Shown piece by piece: positions 1-9,800 of a stretch of DNA of 64,000 bases. Origin of the DNA: JAKFWF01 sp963741505 (lineage in GTDB: Bacteria > Pseudomonadota > Alphaproteobacteria > Rhizobiales > Hyphomicrobiaceae); the NCBI GenBank assembly GCA_963741505.1, contig CAVUIJ010000029.1, positions 91,123 through 155,122 of the forward strand. Direction: 5' to 3'. A program made the position numbers and the translations under genes. The notes under the pieces were generated by a model. The model saw only the letters and a list, made by a program, of their open reading frames with translations, was not told the origin of the DNA and did not search any database. Every line of letters begins with the position of its first letter. Within the stretch, counting starts at the first letter, position 1.

Positions 1-5
1 GCACC

Positions 6-378
6 CTACCTATCCGCCCGCCGGCCTTCCTCGGCCTTGTTGCGGAACTGAAGCGCGATCAGCGTCGCCTTCATCGGCCGCAGCAGGCCGAGCGCCAGCG
101 CCACCGTCACCGGCGCCCAGATCGCATGCACCCACCAGGGCGGCCCGACCTTGAATTCGAGGATCAGCGCAGCGCCGAGCATCAGGAAGCCGAGCAGCAT
201 GATCGCGAATACGGCGGGACCGTCGCCGCTGTCGGCGAAGGCATAGTCGAGACCGCAGGCCGGGCAGCCTTTGGCGAGATCGAGCGACCAGGGGCTGGCG
301 AACAGCGGCGCCTTGCCGCAACGCGGGCATTTGCACCTGAGGCCCGCTCGCGAACGGCGAAGGCAGCTGATCGCTCAT
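6..378 (-). CDS. DUF983 family membrane protein (frameshifted)
   Basis: Small integral-membrane protein of the DUF983 family, usually found beside cox genes. The downstream frame reads GLRCKCPRCGKAPLF, then a second CPACGLDYAF pair, which together make the expected four-cysteine zinc-ribbon-like start, followed by two membrane segments and a basic tail ending KAEEGRRADR. The start codon at 378 (MSDQLPSPFASG) is in a different frame. The two join cleanly if one G is removed from the GGG near 350, and total length is 124 codons plus one base. It lies downstream of coxC in the same orientation, so it is probably the last gene of the cox operon seen here. Function is unknown; the family is inferred to assist oxidase assembly from its position. 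Confidence 0.8.
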
Positions 379-458
379 GAGGAGCTTCTACTTATGCTTG
401 AGCAGCGATCACGCCGGCCGCGAGCCGGCCGCCGCGCGCGGAACAGCCGAGATGGCCC

Positions 459-500
459 GTCGCATCCGGCCGGCTCCGCGAAGCGGAGTCGCGATGCGAC
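459..500. repeat. Nested inverted repeat between coxC and the DUF983 gene
   Basis: Outer arms GTCGCAT (459-465) and ATGCGAC (494-500) enclose an inner hairpin CTCCGC-GAA-GCGGAG (474-488). It sits in the 129-base gap between coxC and the DUF983 gene. It has no T-run, so it is more likely an RNA-processing or REP-like hairpin than a classical terminator. Confidence 0.55.
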
Positions 501-507
501 AACCAAC

Positions 508-1420
508 TCAATGCGCGACCGGCGCGTAGGTCCCGGCGCCCCAGACGTAGATGCAGGCAAACAGGAACAACCAGACCACGTCGACGAAGTGCCAGTACCA
601 GGCGGCCGCCTCGAAGCCGAAGTGCTGCTGCGGCGTGAAGTGGCCCTTCAGCGCGCGCATCAGGCAGACGAACAGGAAGATCGTGCCGATGATGACGTGG
701 GCGCCATGGAAGCCGGTCGCCATGAAGAACGTCGAGCCGTAGATGTGGCCGGCGAAGTTGAACGCGGCGTGGCCGTATTCATACGCCTGGCAGGTGGTGA
801 ACAGGATGCCGAGGATGACGGTGATGAGCAGACCCCAGATCAGGCCCTTGCGATCGCCCTTGAGCAAGGCGTGATGGGCCCAGGTCACGGTCGTGCCCGA
901 CAGCAGCAGGATCAGCGTGTTGACCAGCGGCAGTCCCCACGGATCGAACGTGCCCTTGAAGCCCTCGGCACGGCTTCGGCGGCCACACCCCGCCGGTCAG
1001 CGTATTGCGGTCGACCATGCCGACCACCTGCGTCGAATTCTCCAGCGTCCATACCCCGCCCGGAAACAGCGAGGCGTCGAAGTAGGCCCAGAACCAGGCG
1101 ACGAAGAACATCACCTCGGAGGCGATGAACATGATCATGCCGTAGCGCAGATGCAGACCGACAACCGGGGTGTGGTCGCCCCGGTGCGCTTCCCTGATGA
1201 CATCACGCCACCACATCACCGCCGTCAGGCAGACGCCGGCGAACCCCAGCAGGAACAGCGTCGGTCCCTTGAGGCCGAACAGACCATCGCCGCCGCCGAG
1301 CGAGCGCATCAGCACGATGGCGCCGATCGCCATCGCGAAGGCAAAGATCGAGGCGACGAGCGGCCATGGGCTCGGATCGACGAGATGATAATCGTGGTTC
1401 TTGGCGTGGCTGTCGGCCAT
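508..1420 (-). CDS. coxC: Cytochrome c oxidase subunit III (frameshifted)
   Basis: Subunit III of the aa3-type oxidase, an inner-membrane protein of seven helices that stabilises proton uptake into subunit I. The sequence begins MADSHAKNHDYHLVDPSPWP, contains the conserved WFWAYFDASLFPG segment, and ends in helices with GFHGAHVIIGT and YWHFVDVVWLFLF. The ATG at 1420 has a GGAG box 7 bases upstream. The frame breaks near 967-975, between GGVWPPK and AEGFKGTFDPWG. Dropping one base restores a 303-residue protein of normal length. The break falls in a conserved loop and looks like a one-base insertion rather than gene decay. It is the sixth gene of the operon that begins with coxB. Confidence 0.93.
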
Positions 1421-1506
1421 GGTCTTCTCCGTCCTACCTAATTTCCCTTCGAGGACCGTTCGGCGCGTCGCCGCTTGCCCCCGCAATTCTCAAGACTTGC
1501 GCACCT

Positions 1507-2127
1507 TCACGAACCCTTGCCCGCAACCGCCGCGCCGACCGAGGTCAGCTTCGGCTTGTCGACGGCATAGAACGTGTAGGATAGCGTGATCAAACCGATG
1601 TGGCTCGTGTCCTTGTCCTTCACCATCTGCGGATCGACGAAGAACTGCACCGCCATGTCGACGCTTTGCCCGGCCTCCAGCCGCTGCTCGGTGAAGCAGA
1701 AGCAGGCGAGCTTGTTGAAGTAGGCACCGGTCTGATCCGGCGAGACGTTGAAGCTCGACGTGCCGACAATGGCATGATCCGAGGTATTGGTGGCGCGGTA
1801 GTAGGCGACAGTCGTCTCGCCGAAACGCACCGTCTTCGTTGCCGCTACCGGTGTCACCGTCCAGCCGAGGCCCGGCGACACGGTGGCGTCGAAGCGAACG
1901 GTGACGCTGCGATCGAGCACGACATCGGCGGCGCGGACCGCCGCCTTCGGCGTGCCGGCATAGCCCGTCACCTGGCAGAACATGCGATAGAGCGGCACCG
2001 AGGCGAAGGCGAGCAGCAGCATCGCCGCGGCACCGGTCGCAGCCCACGTGCCCACACGGCGATGCCGGCGCGCGAGGTCATTGCCCGCCGTCCTGTCCGC
2101 ACCGCTCACTGGAGGTTTCAGGCTCAT
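1507..2127 (-). CDS. ctaG: Cytochrome c oxidase assembly protein CtaG/Cox11
   Basis: Copper chaperone that delivers copper to the CuB centre of subunit I, anchored by one N-terminal membrane helix with a periplasmic beta-sandwich. The helix (TWAATGAAAMLLLAFASVPL) is followed by the family signature YRMFCQVTGYAG and, later, the copper-binding FNKLACFCFTEQ with the paired cysteines. The protein is 206 residues, normal for the family. The ATG at 2127 (MSLKPPVSG) is chosen because it lies 5 bases after the stop of the small gene upstream, as expected in this tight operon; a longer open frame would overlap that gene. Confidence 0.95.
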   Translation of the reverse strand: MSLKPPVSGADRTAGNDLARRHRRVGTWAATGAAAMLLLAFASVPLYRMFCQVTGYAGTPKAAVRAADVVLDRSVTVRFDATVSPGLGWTVTPVAATKTVRFGETTVAYYRATNTSDHAIVGTSSFNVSPDQTGAYFNKLACFCFTEQRLEAGQSVDMAVQFFVDPQMVKDKDTSHIGLITLSYTFYAVDKPKLTSVGAAVAGKGS

Positions 2128-2132
2128 CGCAC

Positions 2133-2303
2133 TCACAATGGCCGGTTGAGGGCGTTGCTGCCCAGGCGCACGATGGTTGCGGCGTAGAACAGCCCGATCA
2201 GCGCGAGCAGCGCAAGCGCGATCGCCAGCGACCGCAGCCGGCGCTGGCGCAGCCACTCCGCGCTCGGTTTCTCGCCCTCATCCCGTTCCAACGCGTGCTC
2301 CAC
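2133..2303 (-). CDS. Small single-helix oxidase-operon protein (CtaF/CoxF-like)
   Basis: A 56-residue protein with a charged N-terminus (VEHALERDEGEKPSAEWLRQ) and one membrane helix (SLAIALALLALIGLFYAAT), ending GSNALNRPL. Proteins of this size and layout sit between ctaB and ctaG in many alphaproteobacterial cox operons. I choose the GTG at 2303: it lies 5 bases after the ctaB stop, and no ATG gives a sensible product. The role is unknown but presumably lies in oxidase assembly, judged only by position. Confidence 0.75.
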   Translation of the reverse strand: MEHALERDEGEKPSAEWLRQRRLRSLAIALALLALIGLFYAATIVRLGSNALNRPL

Positions 2304-2308
2304 GTTTC

Positions 2309-3238
2309 TCAACCACCCTGCACGATCCGCAGCGTGTGCTCGGCGAGCAGCACAACAAACAGGGCAAACAGATATAGGATCGAGAAGGCGAACAGCTTTC
2401 GCGCCGTCGCATCCGCTTCCCGGCCCTCGCGAACCTTGAACACCTGCACCGCGTACCACACAAACGCGGCGCCGAGCGTCGCAGAAACCGCCAGGTAGGC
2501 CAGTCCGCCGAGCCCGACGAAATAGGGCGCGACGCCGATCGGGGCGAGCAGGATCGAGTAGGCAAGGATCTGCCGCCGCGTCGCATCGCCGCCTGCCACC
2601 ACCGGCAGCATCGGCACGCCGACGCGCTCATAGTCGCGGCAGCGATAGAGCGCGAGGGCCCAGAAATGCGGCGGCGTCCACATGAAGATGATCAGAAACA
2701 GCAGCAGGCTCTCGACACTCACGCCGCCGGTCACGGCCGCCCAGCCGACCATCGGGGGAAAGGCGCCGGCGGCGCCGCCAATGACGATGTTCTGCGGCGT
2801 CCGCCGCTTCAGCCACATCGTGTAGATGAAGATGTAGAAGCCGATGGTGAAGGCCAGGAAGGCGCCGGCGAAGACGTTGACCAGCAGCCCCAGCGTCATT
2901 ACCGAGAACAACGACAGGACCGCGCCGAATGCCAACGCTTCCCCGGCCGTGACGTGGCCGCGCGGGATCGGCCGGGCAGCGGTGCGGGCCATGCGCGCGT
3001 CGATATCGGCATCATACCACATGTTGAGCGCGCCCGACGCGCCGGCACCGACCGCGATGGCCAGCAGCGCGATGCCGCCGAGCACGGGATGAATGTGGCC
3101 TGGCGCCGCAACGATGCCGACCAGCGCCGTCAGCACCACGAGCGACATCACCCTGGGCTTCATCAGCGCGACGAAATCGCCGACCGTGCCACCGGTAAGG
3201 GTTGGCGCTTCCGCCGGAATTTGGGTCGTATCCGTCAA
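2309..3238 (-). CDS. ctaB: Protoheme IX farnesyltransferase
   Basis: Converts protoheme IX to heme O by adding a farnesyl group, the first step of heme A synthesis for subunit I. This is an integral UbiA-family prenyltransferase of 309 residues. The first Asp-rich motif is NMWYDADIDARM followed by TAARPIPRG; the second loop is YRCRDYERVGVPML. About nine hydrophobic helices are visible, including LVVLTALVGIVAAPG and LFAFSILYLFALFVVLL. No ATG lies between the upstream in-frame stop (3275-3277) and the conserved region, so the start is the TTG at 3238. It follows coxA after an 87-base gap and precedes the CtaF-like gene. Confidence 0.95.
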   Translation of the reverse strand: MTDTTQIPAEAPTLTGGTVGDFVALMKPRVMSLVVLTALVGIVAAPGHIHPVLGGIALLAIAVGAGASGALNMWYDADIDARMARTAARPIPRGHVTAGEALAFGAVLSLFSVMTLGLLVNVFAGAFLAFTIGFYIFIYTMWLKRRTPQNIVIGGAAGAFPPMVGWAAVTGGVSVESLLLFLIIFMWTPPHFWALALYRCRDYERVGVPMLPVVAGGDATRRQILAYSILLAPIGVAPYFVGLGGLAYLAVSATLGAAFVWYAVQVFKVREGREADATARKLFAFSILYLFALFVVLLAEHTLRIVQGG

Positions 3239-3325
3239 ATCCGCACCGTTACTGTTGCGTCGCCCGCCATACGCTCAATGAAGTCCGCGATCCGACCCAG
3301 CTGGCCGGAACGGATCGCGATTGCC

Positions 3326-4948
3326 TCAGTGGTGATCGCCGCCCTTGAAGCGCGGCAGCGTTTCGAAGCAGTGGTAGGGCGGCGGCGAAGACAGGGTCCA
3401 CTCCAGCGTCGTCGCACCCTCGCCCCATGGGTTCTCGACCGCCTTCTGCTTGCGTATGAACGCCAGCACCATGCCGGTGAAGAACACCACCGTTCCAAGC
3501 AGGGTAATGTAGCCGCCGATCGAGGACACCCGGTTCCAGCCGGCGAAGGCGTCCGGGTAGTCCGCGTAGTGGCGCGGCATGCCGGCGAGCCCCAGGAAGT
3601 GCTGCGGGAAAAACAGCAGGTTGGCGCCGATGAAGGTCAGCCAGAAGTGCAGCTTGCCGAGAAACTCAGAGTACATGTAGCCGCTCATCTTCGGGAACCA
3701 GTAGTACCAGCCGGCGAAGATCGCGAACACGGCGCCGAGCGACAGCACGTAATGGAAATGCGCGACGACGTAGTAGGTATTGTGCAAGGCGCGGTCGACG
3801 CCGGCGTTGGCCAGCATCACCCCGGTGACGCCGCCGACGGTGAACAGGAAAATGAAGCCCAGCGCCCAGATCATCGGCACCTTGTAGGTGATCGAGCCGC
3901 CCCACATGGTGGCGATCCAGGAGAAGATCTTCACGCCGGTCGGCACCGCGATCACCATGGTGGCGAACACGAAGTAGGCCTGGGTGTTGACGTTGAGGCC
4001 GGCGGTATACATGTGGTGCGCCCACACGATGAAGCCGACGACACCGATCGCGACCATGGCGTAGGCCATGCCGAGATAGCCGAACACCGGCTTCCTCGAG
4101 AACGTCGAGATGATCTGGCTGATCATGCCGAAGCCGGGCAGGATCAGAATGTACACTTCCGGATGGCCGAAGAACCAGAACAGATGCTGGTAGAGGACCG
4201 GATCGCCGCCACCTTTGGCGTCATAGAACGTCGTGCCGAAGTTGCGATCGGTCAGCAGCATGGTGATGGCGCCGGCCAGGACCGGTAGCGACAGCAGCAG
4301 CAGGAACGCAGTCACCAGCACCGACCACACGAACAGCGGCATGCGGTGGAGCGTCATGCCCGGCGCGCGCATGTTGAAGATGGTGGTGATGAAATTGATC
4401 GCGCCCAGGATCGACGAGGCGCCGGCCAAATGCAGCGACAGGATGCCGAAGTCGACTGCCGGGCCGGGATGGCCGGCCTTGCTCGACAGCGGCGCCAGCA
4501 CGATCCAGCCCGTTCCGACGCCATTCGAGCCGGGCGGGCCTTCGACGAACAGCGAGATCAGCAGCAGCGCTAAAGCGACCGGCAGCAGCCAGAACGAGAC
4601 GTTGTTCATGCGCGGAAAGGCCATGTCCGGCGCGCCGATCATCAGCGGCACGAACCAGTTGCCGAAGCCGCCGATCATCGCCGGCATCACCATGAAGAAT
4701 ACCATGACGAGGCCGTGACCGGTAACGAACACGTTGTAGGTGTGCGAATTGGCAAAATACTGCAGCCCGGGCTCCTGCAGCTCCAGGCGCATCGCGATCG
4801 ACAGCAGGCTGCCGATAATGCCGCCGACGATCGCAAAGATCAGATAGAGCGTGCCGATGTCCTTGTGGTTGGTCGAATACAACCACCGCCTCACAAAGCT
4901 CGTCGGAGCCCCGTTCTCATTGTAGCCCGCGTGCGCTGCGCTCGCCAT
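3326..4948 (-). CDS. coxA: Cytochrome c oxidase subunit I, aa3 type
   Basis: Catalytic subunit carrying heme a and the heme a3-CuB site; reduces O2 and pumps protons in the inner membrane. Visible residues: the CuB His and cross-linked Tyr in FGHPEVYILILPGFG, which also holds the D-channel Glu; the CuB pair in AHHMYTAG; the D-channel entry in APDMAFPRMNN; the K-channel Lys in PTGVKIFSW; and heme ligands in AHFHYVLS. The motif normally read HDTYYVVAHFHY is here HNTYYVVAHFHY (Asn codon 3779-3781), replacing a Mg-site ligand. I choose the ATG at 4948 (MASAAHAGYNENG), which has an AGAAGG box upstream; a TTG at 4978 is less likely. The product is 540 residues. Confidence 0.97.
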   Translation of the reverse strand: MASAAHAGYNENGAPTSFVRRWLYSTNHKDIGTLYLIFAIVGGIIGSLLSIAMRLELQEPGLQYFANSHTYNVFVTGHGLVMVFFMVMPAMIGGFGNWFVPLMIGAPDMAFPRMNNVSFWLLPVALALLLISLFVEGPPGSNGVGTGWIVLAPLSSKAGHPGPAVDFGILSLHLAGASSILGAINFITTIFNMRAPGMTLHRMPLFVWSVLVTAFLLLLSLPVLAGAITMLLTDRNFGTTFYDAKGGGDPVLYQHLFWFFGHPEVYILILPGFGMISQIISTFSRKPVFGYLGMAYAMVAIGVVGFIVWAHHMYTAGLNVNTQAYFVFATMVIAVPTGVKIFSWIATMWGGSITYKVPMIWALGFIFLFTVGGVTGVMLANAGVDRALHNTYYVVAHFHYVLSLGAVFAIFAGWYYWFPKMSGYMYSEFLGKLHFWLTFIGANLLFFPQHFLGLAGMPRHYADYPDAFAGWNRVSSIGGYITLLGTVVFFTGMVLAFIRKQKAVENPWGEGATTLEWTLSSPPPYHCFETLPRFKGGDHH

Positions 4949-5008
4949 TTGAAGTGCCTTCTCGCTAGAACTTGGCAACGATTGATGACTGGTGGGTCCG
5001 CGGCCGGC

Positions 5009-5989
5009 TTATTGCGAAACCGCCTCGGCGTACTTCGGCTGATCGGCGCCTTCAGTGGCCGCGCTCAGGATGCCGCGCGCCTTCTTCCAGTCCTTCGACT
5101 TGGCGGCGGCAATCCACTCATTGTAGGCGGCTTCGGGCACTACCCGAACCGCGATCGGCATGCCCGAATGGGCCTTGCCACACAACACCGAGCACTGGCC
5201 GTAGTAGACACCGACCTTGGTTGGCCGGAACCAGGTCGTGGTGATGCGGCCGGGAACCGCCTGGATCTTCGAGCCGAACGAGGGGATGGTCCAGGAATGG
5301 ATGACGTCGTTCGAGGTCACCAGCAGGTGGACCACCTTGTTGACCGGCACCGCGATCTCGTTGTCGACAGAGAGCTGTCGCACCTGCTTGGTCTTGCCCC
5401 ACAGCGGGACCGAAGCCTCATAAACTTGCTTGATGCGCTCGATGCCCTCGAGCTTGCCGAACCGCTTCTCGAACTCGGCCTTGCCGATTTCCGCGGCCAC
5501 GACATCCTCGTCCGTCACCATGTTGGACGTGACCTTGGGACCGCCGTCGAGGTATTCGTGCTCCCAGAACCAGGCGTTGCCGTAGGCTTTGATCGTGAGA
5601 TCCGGCTTCGGGTAGGAATACTGCAGATAGAGCAGCTTGAACGACGGCACTGCGATGCCGAGCAGGATCAGGATCGGCACCACCGTCCAGGCCACCTCGA
5701 GCATGGTATTGTGGGTGTTCCTCGACGGCGTCGGGTTGTTCTTGGCGCTGAACCGCCACATCACGTAGGCCATCAGCAATCCGACGAAAATGGCGATCGC
5801 CGTGATGACGATGTTGACGCCATCATGGAATGCAACAATGCGGTCCATGACTTCCGTGACCGAGTTCTGCAGACCGATCTGCCCAGGTGAGGGTTGGCCG
5901 GTACCGGCGAGCGCCGCCATCGATCCAATTGCTGTCAAGACCAACGACGTCGCGCAAGCTCCTGCGCGTATTGCACTTTTCCCGAGCAT
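5009..5989 (-). CDS. coxB: Cytochrome c oxidase subunit II
   Basis: Accepts electrons from cytochrome c at the CuA centre. A signal segment (ATSLVLTAIGSMAALAG) precedes two membrane helices and a periplasmic cupredoxin domain. CuA ligands are the His in DVIHSWTIP and the Cys, Cys, His and Met of CSVLCGKAHSGM. The usual Glu between the cysteines (CSELC) is Val here (codon 5186-5188); in known oxidases its side chain binds the Mg ion. The aromatic electron-entry patch is AWFWEHEY rather than the common HQWYWSYEY. At 326 residues it is longer than usual because of a charged insert around residues 150-200. The ATG at 5989 has GGAG upstream. It is the first gene of the operon. Confidence 0.96.
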   Translation of the reverse strand: MLGKSAIRAGACATSLVLTAIGSMAALAGTGQPSPGQIGLQNSVTEVMDRIVAFHDGVNIVITAIAIFVGLLMAYVMWRFSAKNNPTPSRNTHNTMLEVAWTVVPILILLGIAVPSFKLLYLQYSYPKPDLTIKAYGNAWFWEHEYLDGGPKVTSNMVTDEDVVAAEIGKAEFEKRFGKLEGIERIKQVYEASVPLWGKTKQVRQLSVDNEIAVPVNKVVHLLVTSNDVIHSWTIPSFGSKIQAVPGRITTTWFRPTKVGVYYGQCSVLCGKAHSGMPIAVRVVPEAAYNEWIAAAKSKDWKKARGILSAATEGADQPKYAEAVSQ

Positions 5990-6086
5990 CCAAGCACTCC
6001 AATTGCGTTCGCCGAGGTGGCGTTAGGTACGCAGTTCCCGATTTCAAGGCAAGTCCACCCGACCGCACAGAACACAACGGCCTCAT

Positions 6087-6100
6087 TTGACTCAAGTCAA
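6087..6100. promoter_or_regulatory. FNR/FixK-type palindrome upstream of coxB
   Basis: The sequence TTGA-CTCAAG-TCAA matches the TTGA-N6-TCAA consensus of Crp/Fnr-family regulators such as FixK and FnrN. Its centre is about 104 bases before the coxB start and about 183 before the IalB-family start on the other strand. I see no good -10 box at class II spacing for coxB, so repression or a fortuitous match remain possible. Confidence 0.45.
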
Positions 6101-6276
6101 CATGCTGCGGCATTTCCACGCGCGGATGCTTTCTATGCCCGATTGTCGGCCCGCCGGCCAGCCCGCAATCGCTCCTAGCAGTCCCATTTCAGCCGGATTT
6201 CGCGCGGTAATGGGGGCACGTTCAGTGCTAATGCGTGCCAAACGGCCGGCGCTGATTCGGCGGGAGGGAAGTCGAC

Positions 6277-6840
6277 GTGGATTTCGAACGCTTTTGTGTC
6301 GGCAGTTGCCGGCTGCCGTGGTTGCGCACGGCGCTGGCGATCCTGGCTGTCGCCGTCGCCGCGCCGATCGAGCCTGCGCACGCCCAGAACCAGGCGAATT
6401 CGGCGGCGCCCGATGGCACCATCAAGGCCCAGCATGGCGACTGGCAGGTGGTCTGCAAACCACCGGCGCCGGGTTCGAAGCTCGAAACCTGCGCCCTCGT
6501 CCAGAGCGTCACGGCGGAAGACCGCAACAACGTCGGGCTGACCGTCTATTTCCAGAAGTTCTCGACCGGTGAACGGGTGCTGCGGGTATTCGCGCCGCTT
6601 GGCGTGCTGCTGCCGCCGGGCCTCGGCCTCAAGATCGACGACAAGGATGTCGGCCATGCGCCGTTCCTGCGCTGCCACAACTTCGCCTGCTACGCCCAGG
6701 TCGTCGCCGAGGACAAGCTGGTCGACCAGTTGAAGACCGGCAAGAACGCGATCTTCATCATCTTCCAGACCCAGGAAGCCGGCATCGGCATCCCGATCTC
6801 TCTCAACGGCTTCGCCCAGGCGCTGGCGGCGCTGAAGTAG
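6277..6840 (+). CDS. Invasion-associated locus B (IalB) family periplasmic protein
   Basis: Secreted protein of 187 residues. The N-terminus has a signal peptide (RTALAILAVAVAAPIEPAHAQ), followed by the IalB core: the HGDWQVVCK motif, the cysteines of LETCALVQ, and the paired cysteines of FLRCHNFACYAQV. The family is named from Bartonella, where it was linked to erythrocyte invasion, but it is widespread in non-pathogenic rhizobia, where its job is unclear. I use the GTG at 6277 because a strong GGAGGGAA box precedes it and no ATG serves. It is transcribed away from coxB and convergent with mfd, whose end lies 50 bases downstream. Confidence 0.88.
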   Translation: MDFERFCVGSCRLPWLRTALAILAVAVAAPIEPAHAQNQANSAAPDGTIKAQHGDWQVVCKPPAPGSKLETCALVQSVTAEDRNNVGLTVYFQKFSTGERVLRVFAPLGVLLPPGLGLKIDDKDVGHAPFLRCHNFACYAQVVAEDKLVDQLKTGKNAIFIIFQTQEAGIGIPISLNGFAQALAALK

Positions 6841-6890
6841 GGATCAGCCACCCATCAATCGACCCATCTGCGTTGGTACAGGGTATAATT

Positions 6891-9800
6891 CTACGCTGCT
6901 TTCTTCCCCACCGGCACTAGGCCGGCGATCCGGGTGACGAGATCACGCACGCCCTTGAGGCGCGCCTCGGGCAAATCCCAGTCGGCCTTGAAGACCAACT
7001 TATGGTCGGTCTGCAGCTTCACCGCGCCGCCCGATTTCTGCATGAAGGCGACGAGCCCTTCCGGATTGGCGAAGCGATTGGCCCGGAACTGAATGACGCA
7101 GCCCTTGTGACCAGCGTCGATCTGCTGGATGCCCGCCTGCCGGCACAACCCTTTCACCTCCATGACATCGAGCAGGGCGTCGACCTCGTCGGGGCGCGGT
7201 CCGAAGCGGTCGACCAGCTCGACGCCGAAGTCGTCGATCTCAGGCCGGGAGGCCAGATGCGACAGCCGCCGATAAAGCCCGAGCCGCAACGGCAGGTCGG
7301 CAACGTAGGTCTCAGGGATCAGCACCGGCAATCCGAGCGAGATCTGCGGGCTCCACTGGTCCTGCGGCCCGCCCAGATCGCCGCCTTTTAGGCTCGCGAC
7401 CGCCTCTTCGAGCATCTGCTGGTAGAGCTCGAAACCGACCTCGCGAATGTGACCAGACTGTTCCTCGCCGAGCAGGTTGCCGCCGCCGCGAATGTCGAGG
7501 TCGTGGCTCGCCAGCGAGAAGCCGGCGCCAAGTGTGTCGAGCGTCTGCAGAACTTTCAGCCGCTTCTCGGCCATTTCGGTCATGGCCTTGCCCGGCGGCG
7601 TGGTGAAGTAGGCATAGGCGCGCGTCTTCGAGCGCCCGACCCGGCCGCGCAACTGGTAGAGCTGGGCCAGGCCGAACATGTCGGCGCGGTGCACGATCAT
7701 GGTGTTGGCGTTCGGCACGTCGAGGCCGGATTCGACGATCGCGGTCGACAGCAGCACGTCGAACTCGCCTTCATAGAACGCCGACATGATGTCCTCGATC
7801 TCGGTCGGCGTCAGCTGGCCGTGGGCGCGGGCGACGCGCAGCTCCGGCACCGCTTCGTTGAGGAACTCGGCGACCTCGTCGAGGTCGGCAATGCGGGGCA
7901 CCACATAGAATGTCTGGCCGCCGCGATAGCGTTCGCGCCTCAGCGCCTCGCGCAGGATCACCGGATCGAACGGCGAGATGTAGGTGCGCACGGCGAGGCG
8001 GTCGACCGGCGGCGTGGTGATCAGCGACAGCTCCCGCACCCCCGACAAGGCGAGTTGCAGCGTGCGCGGGATCGGCGTTGCCGACAGGGTGAGGACGTGC
8101 ACGTCCTCCTTCAGCTGCTTCAGGCGCTCCTTGTGCTGCACGCCGAAGTGCTGCTCCTCGTCGATGATCAGCAGGCCAAGGCGGGCGAACTCGATCGACT
8201 TCGACAGCAGCGCGTGCGTGCCGATGACGATGTCGACGGTGCCGGCGGCGAGCCCGCTCTTGACCTCGGCGAGTTCTCTTGAACCGACCAGGCGCGAGGC
8301 CTGCGCGATTTTGACCGGCAAGCCCTGGAAGCGGTCCGTGAAGGTCCTGAAGTGCTGGCGCGCAAGCAATGTCGTCGGCACCACCACCGCGACCTGGAGG
8401 CCAGCCATGGCGGTGACGAACGCTGCCCGCAGTGCCACCTCGGTCTTGCCGAAGCCGACATCGCCGCAGATCAATCGGTCCATCGGACGACCGGTACCAA
8501 GATCGTCGATCACCGCATCGATGCTCGACTGCTGGTCCTCGGTCTCCTCGTAGGGGAAACGCGCGACGAACTCGTCGAAGGCACCGGTTGGCGGCGTCAG
8601 CGCCGGGGCTTCCTTCAGCTGCCGAAGGGCTGCGATCTTGATCAGCTCGGCGGCAAGCTCGCGCAGCCGCTTCTGCATCCGCGCCTTGCGCGACTGCCAG
8701 GCGGCCCCACCCAGCCGATCGAGCTGCGCGCCTTCGCTCTCCGCACCATAGCGCGACAGCAACTCGATGTTCTCGACCGGCAGGTAAAGCTTGTCGCCGC
8801 CGGCATAGACCAGTTCAAGGCAGTCGTGCGCGGCGCCAAGCGCAGTTATCGTTTTCAAGCCCTCGAAGCGACCGATGCCGTGGTCGGCGTGGACGACGAG
8901 ATCGCCCGGTCCAAGGCTCGTTGCCTCGGTAATGACATCGGCGGCGCGCTTGTGCTTGCGGCGCGGTCGCACCAGCCGATCGCCGAGGATGTCCTGCTCA
9001 CCGATCACCGCCATGGCGGGCGTCTCGAAGCCGTGCTCGAGACCCAGAACGCACAATGCCGGCAGGTGCCCGGACAGCGCAAGCGCGTCGGCGTAGGTGT
9101 CGACCTTGCGCACGTCCTTGAGGCCATGGTCGGCAAGCAGCGTTGCGAGCCGCTCCCGGGCACCGGGCGTCCAGGCGGCGATCATCACCCGTTTCTTCTG
9201 CTCGATCAGCGCCCGCACGTGGGCGACGACGGCGCCGAACAAGTCGCCGCCGTCGGCGGTGCGCTCGGCGGCGAAGGTACGGGCGGCACGGCCATTGTAG
9301 CTGCGGATGCCGGCGCCGGCTGGATGTTCAAACGCCGAGAACCGGCGCACGTTCAACGCCTCGAGCGCGGCCTTCCAATCGCCGCCGTCGAGGAACATGC
9401 GGTCAGGCGGTACCGGCTTATAGGGTGCCGCGCCGAACTTCGACTGCTCGAGACCTTCAAGGCGGGCTTCGTAGTGTTCCTTGATCTGCTCGAAGCGGCG
9501 GCGCACCTGCTCGTCGCCGCCCTGGTCGAACGACACCTCGCTGGCGGCGACATAGTCGAACAGGGTCTCGAGCTTGTCATGAAACAGTGGCAACCAGTGC
9601 TCGACACCGGGATAACGTTGTCCGGCGCTCACCGCCTGGTAGAGCGGGTCATCGGCGGTGTTGCCGCCGAACAACTCGACGTAGCGGGCGCGGAAGCGCT
9701 TCTCGCCTTCTGCGCCGTAGGCGACCTCGCTTATCGGCATCAATACCAGCTTCTGTACCACTTTCGTGGTGCGCTGCGACTCGGCGTCGAACGACTTGAT

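Noticed and set aside
2666..4288. 540-codon plus-strand open frame opposite ctaB and coxA
   Set aside because: It is rich in Arg, Gln, His and Asp with no domain, as expected for the antisense of GC-rich membrane-protein genes, and the minus strand encodes well conserved proteins.
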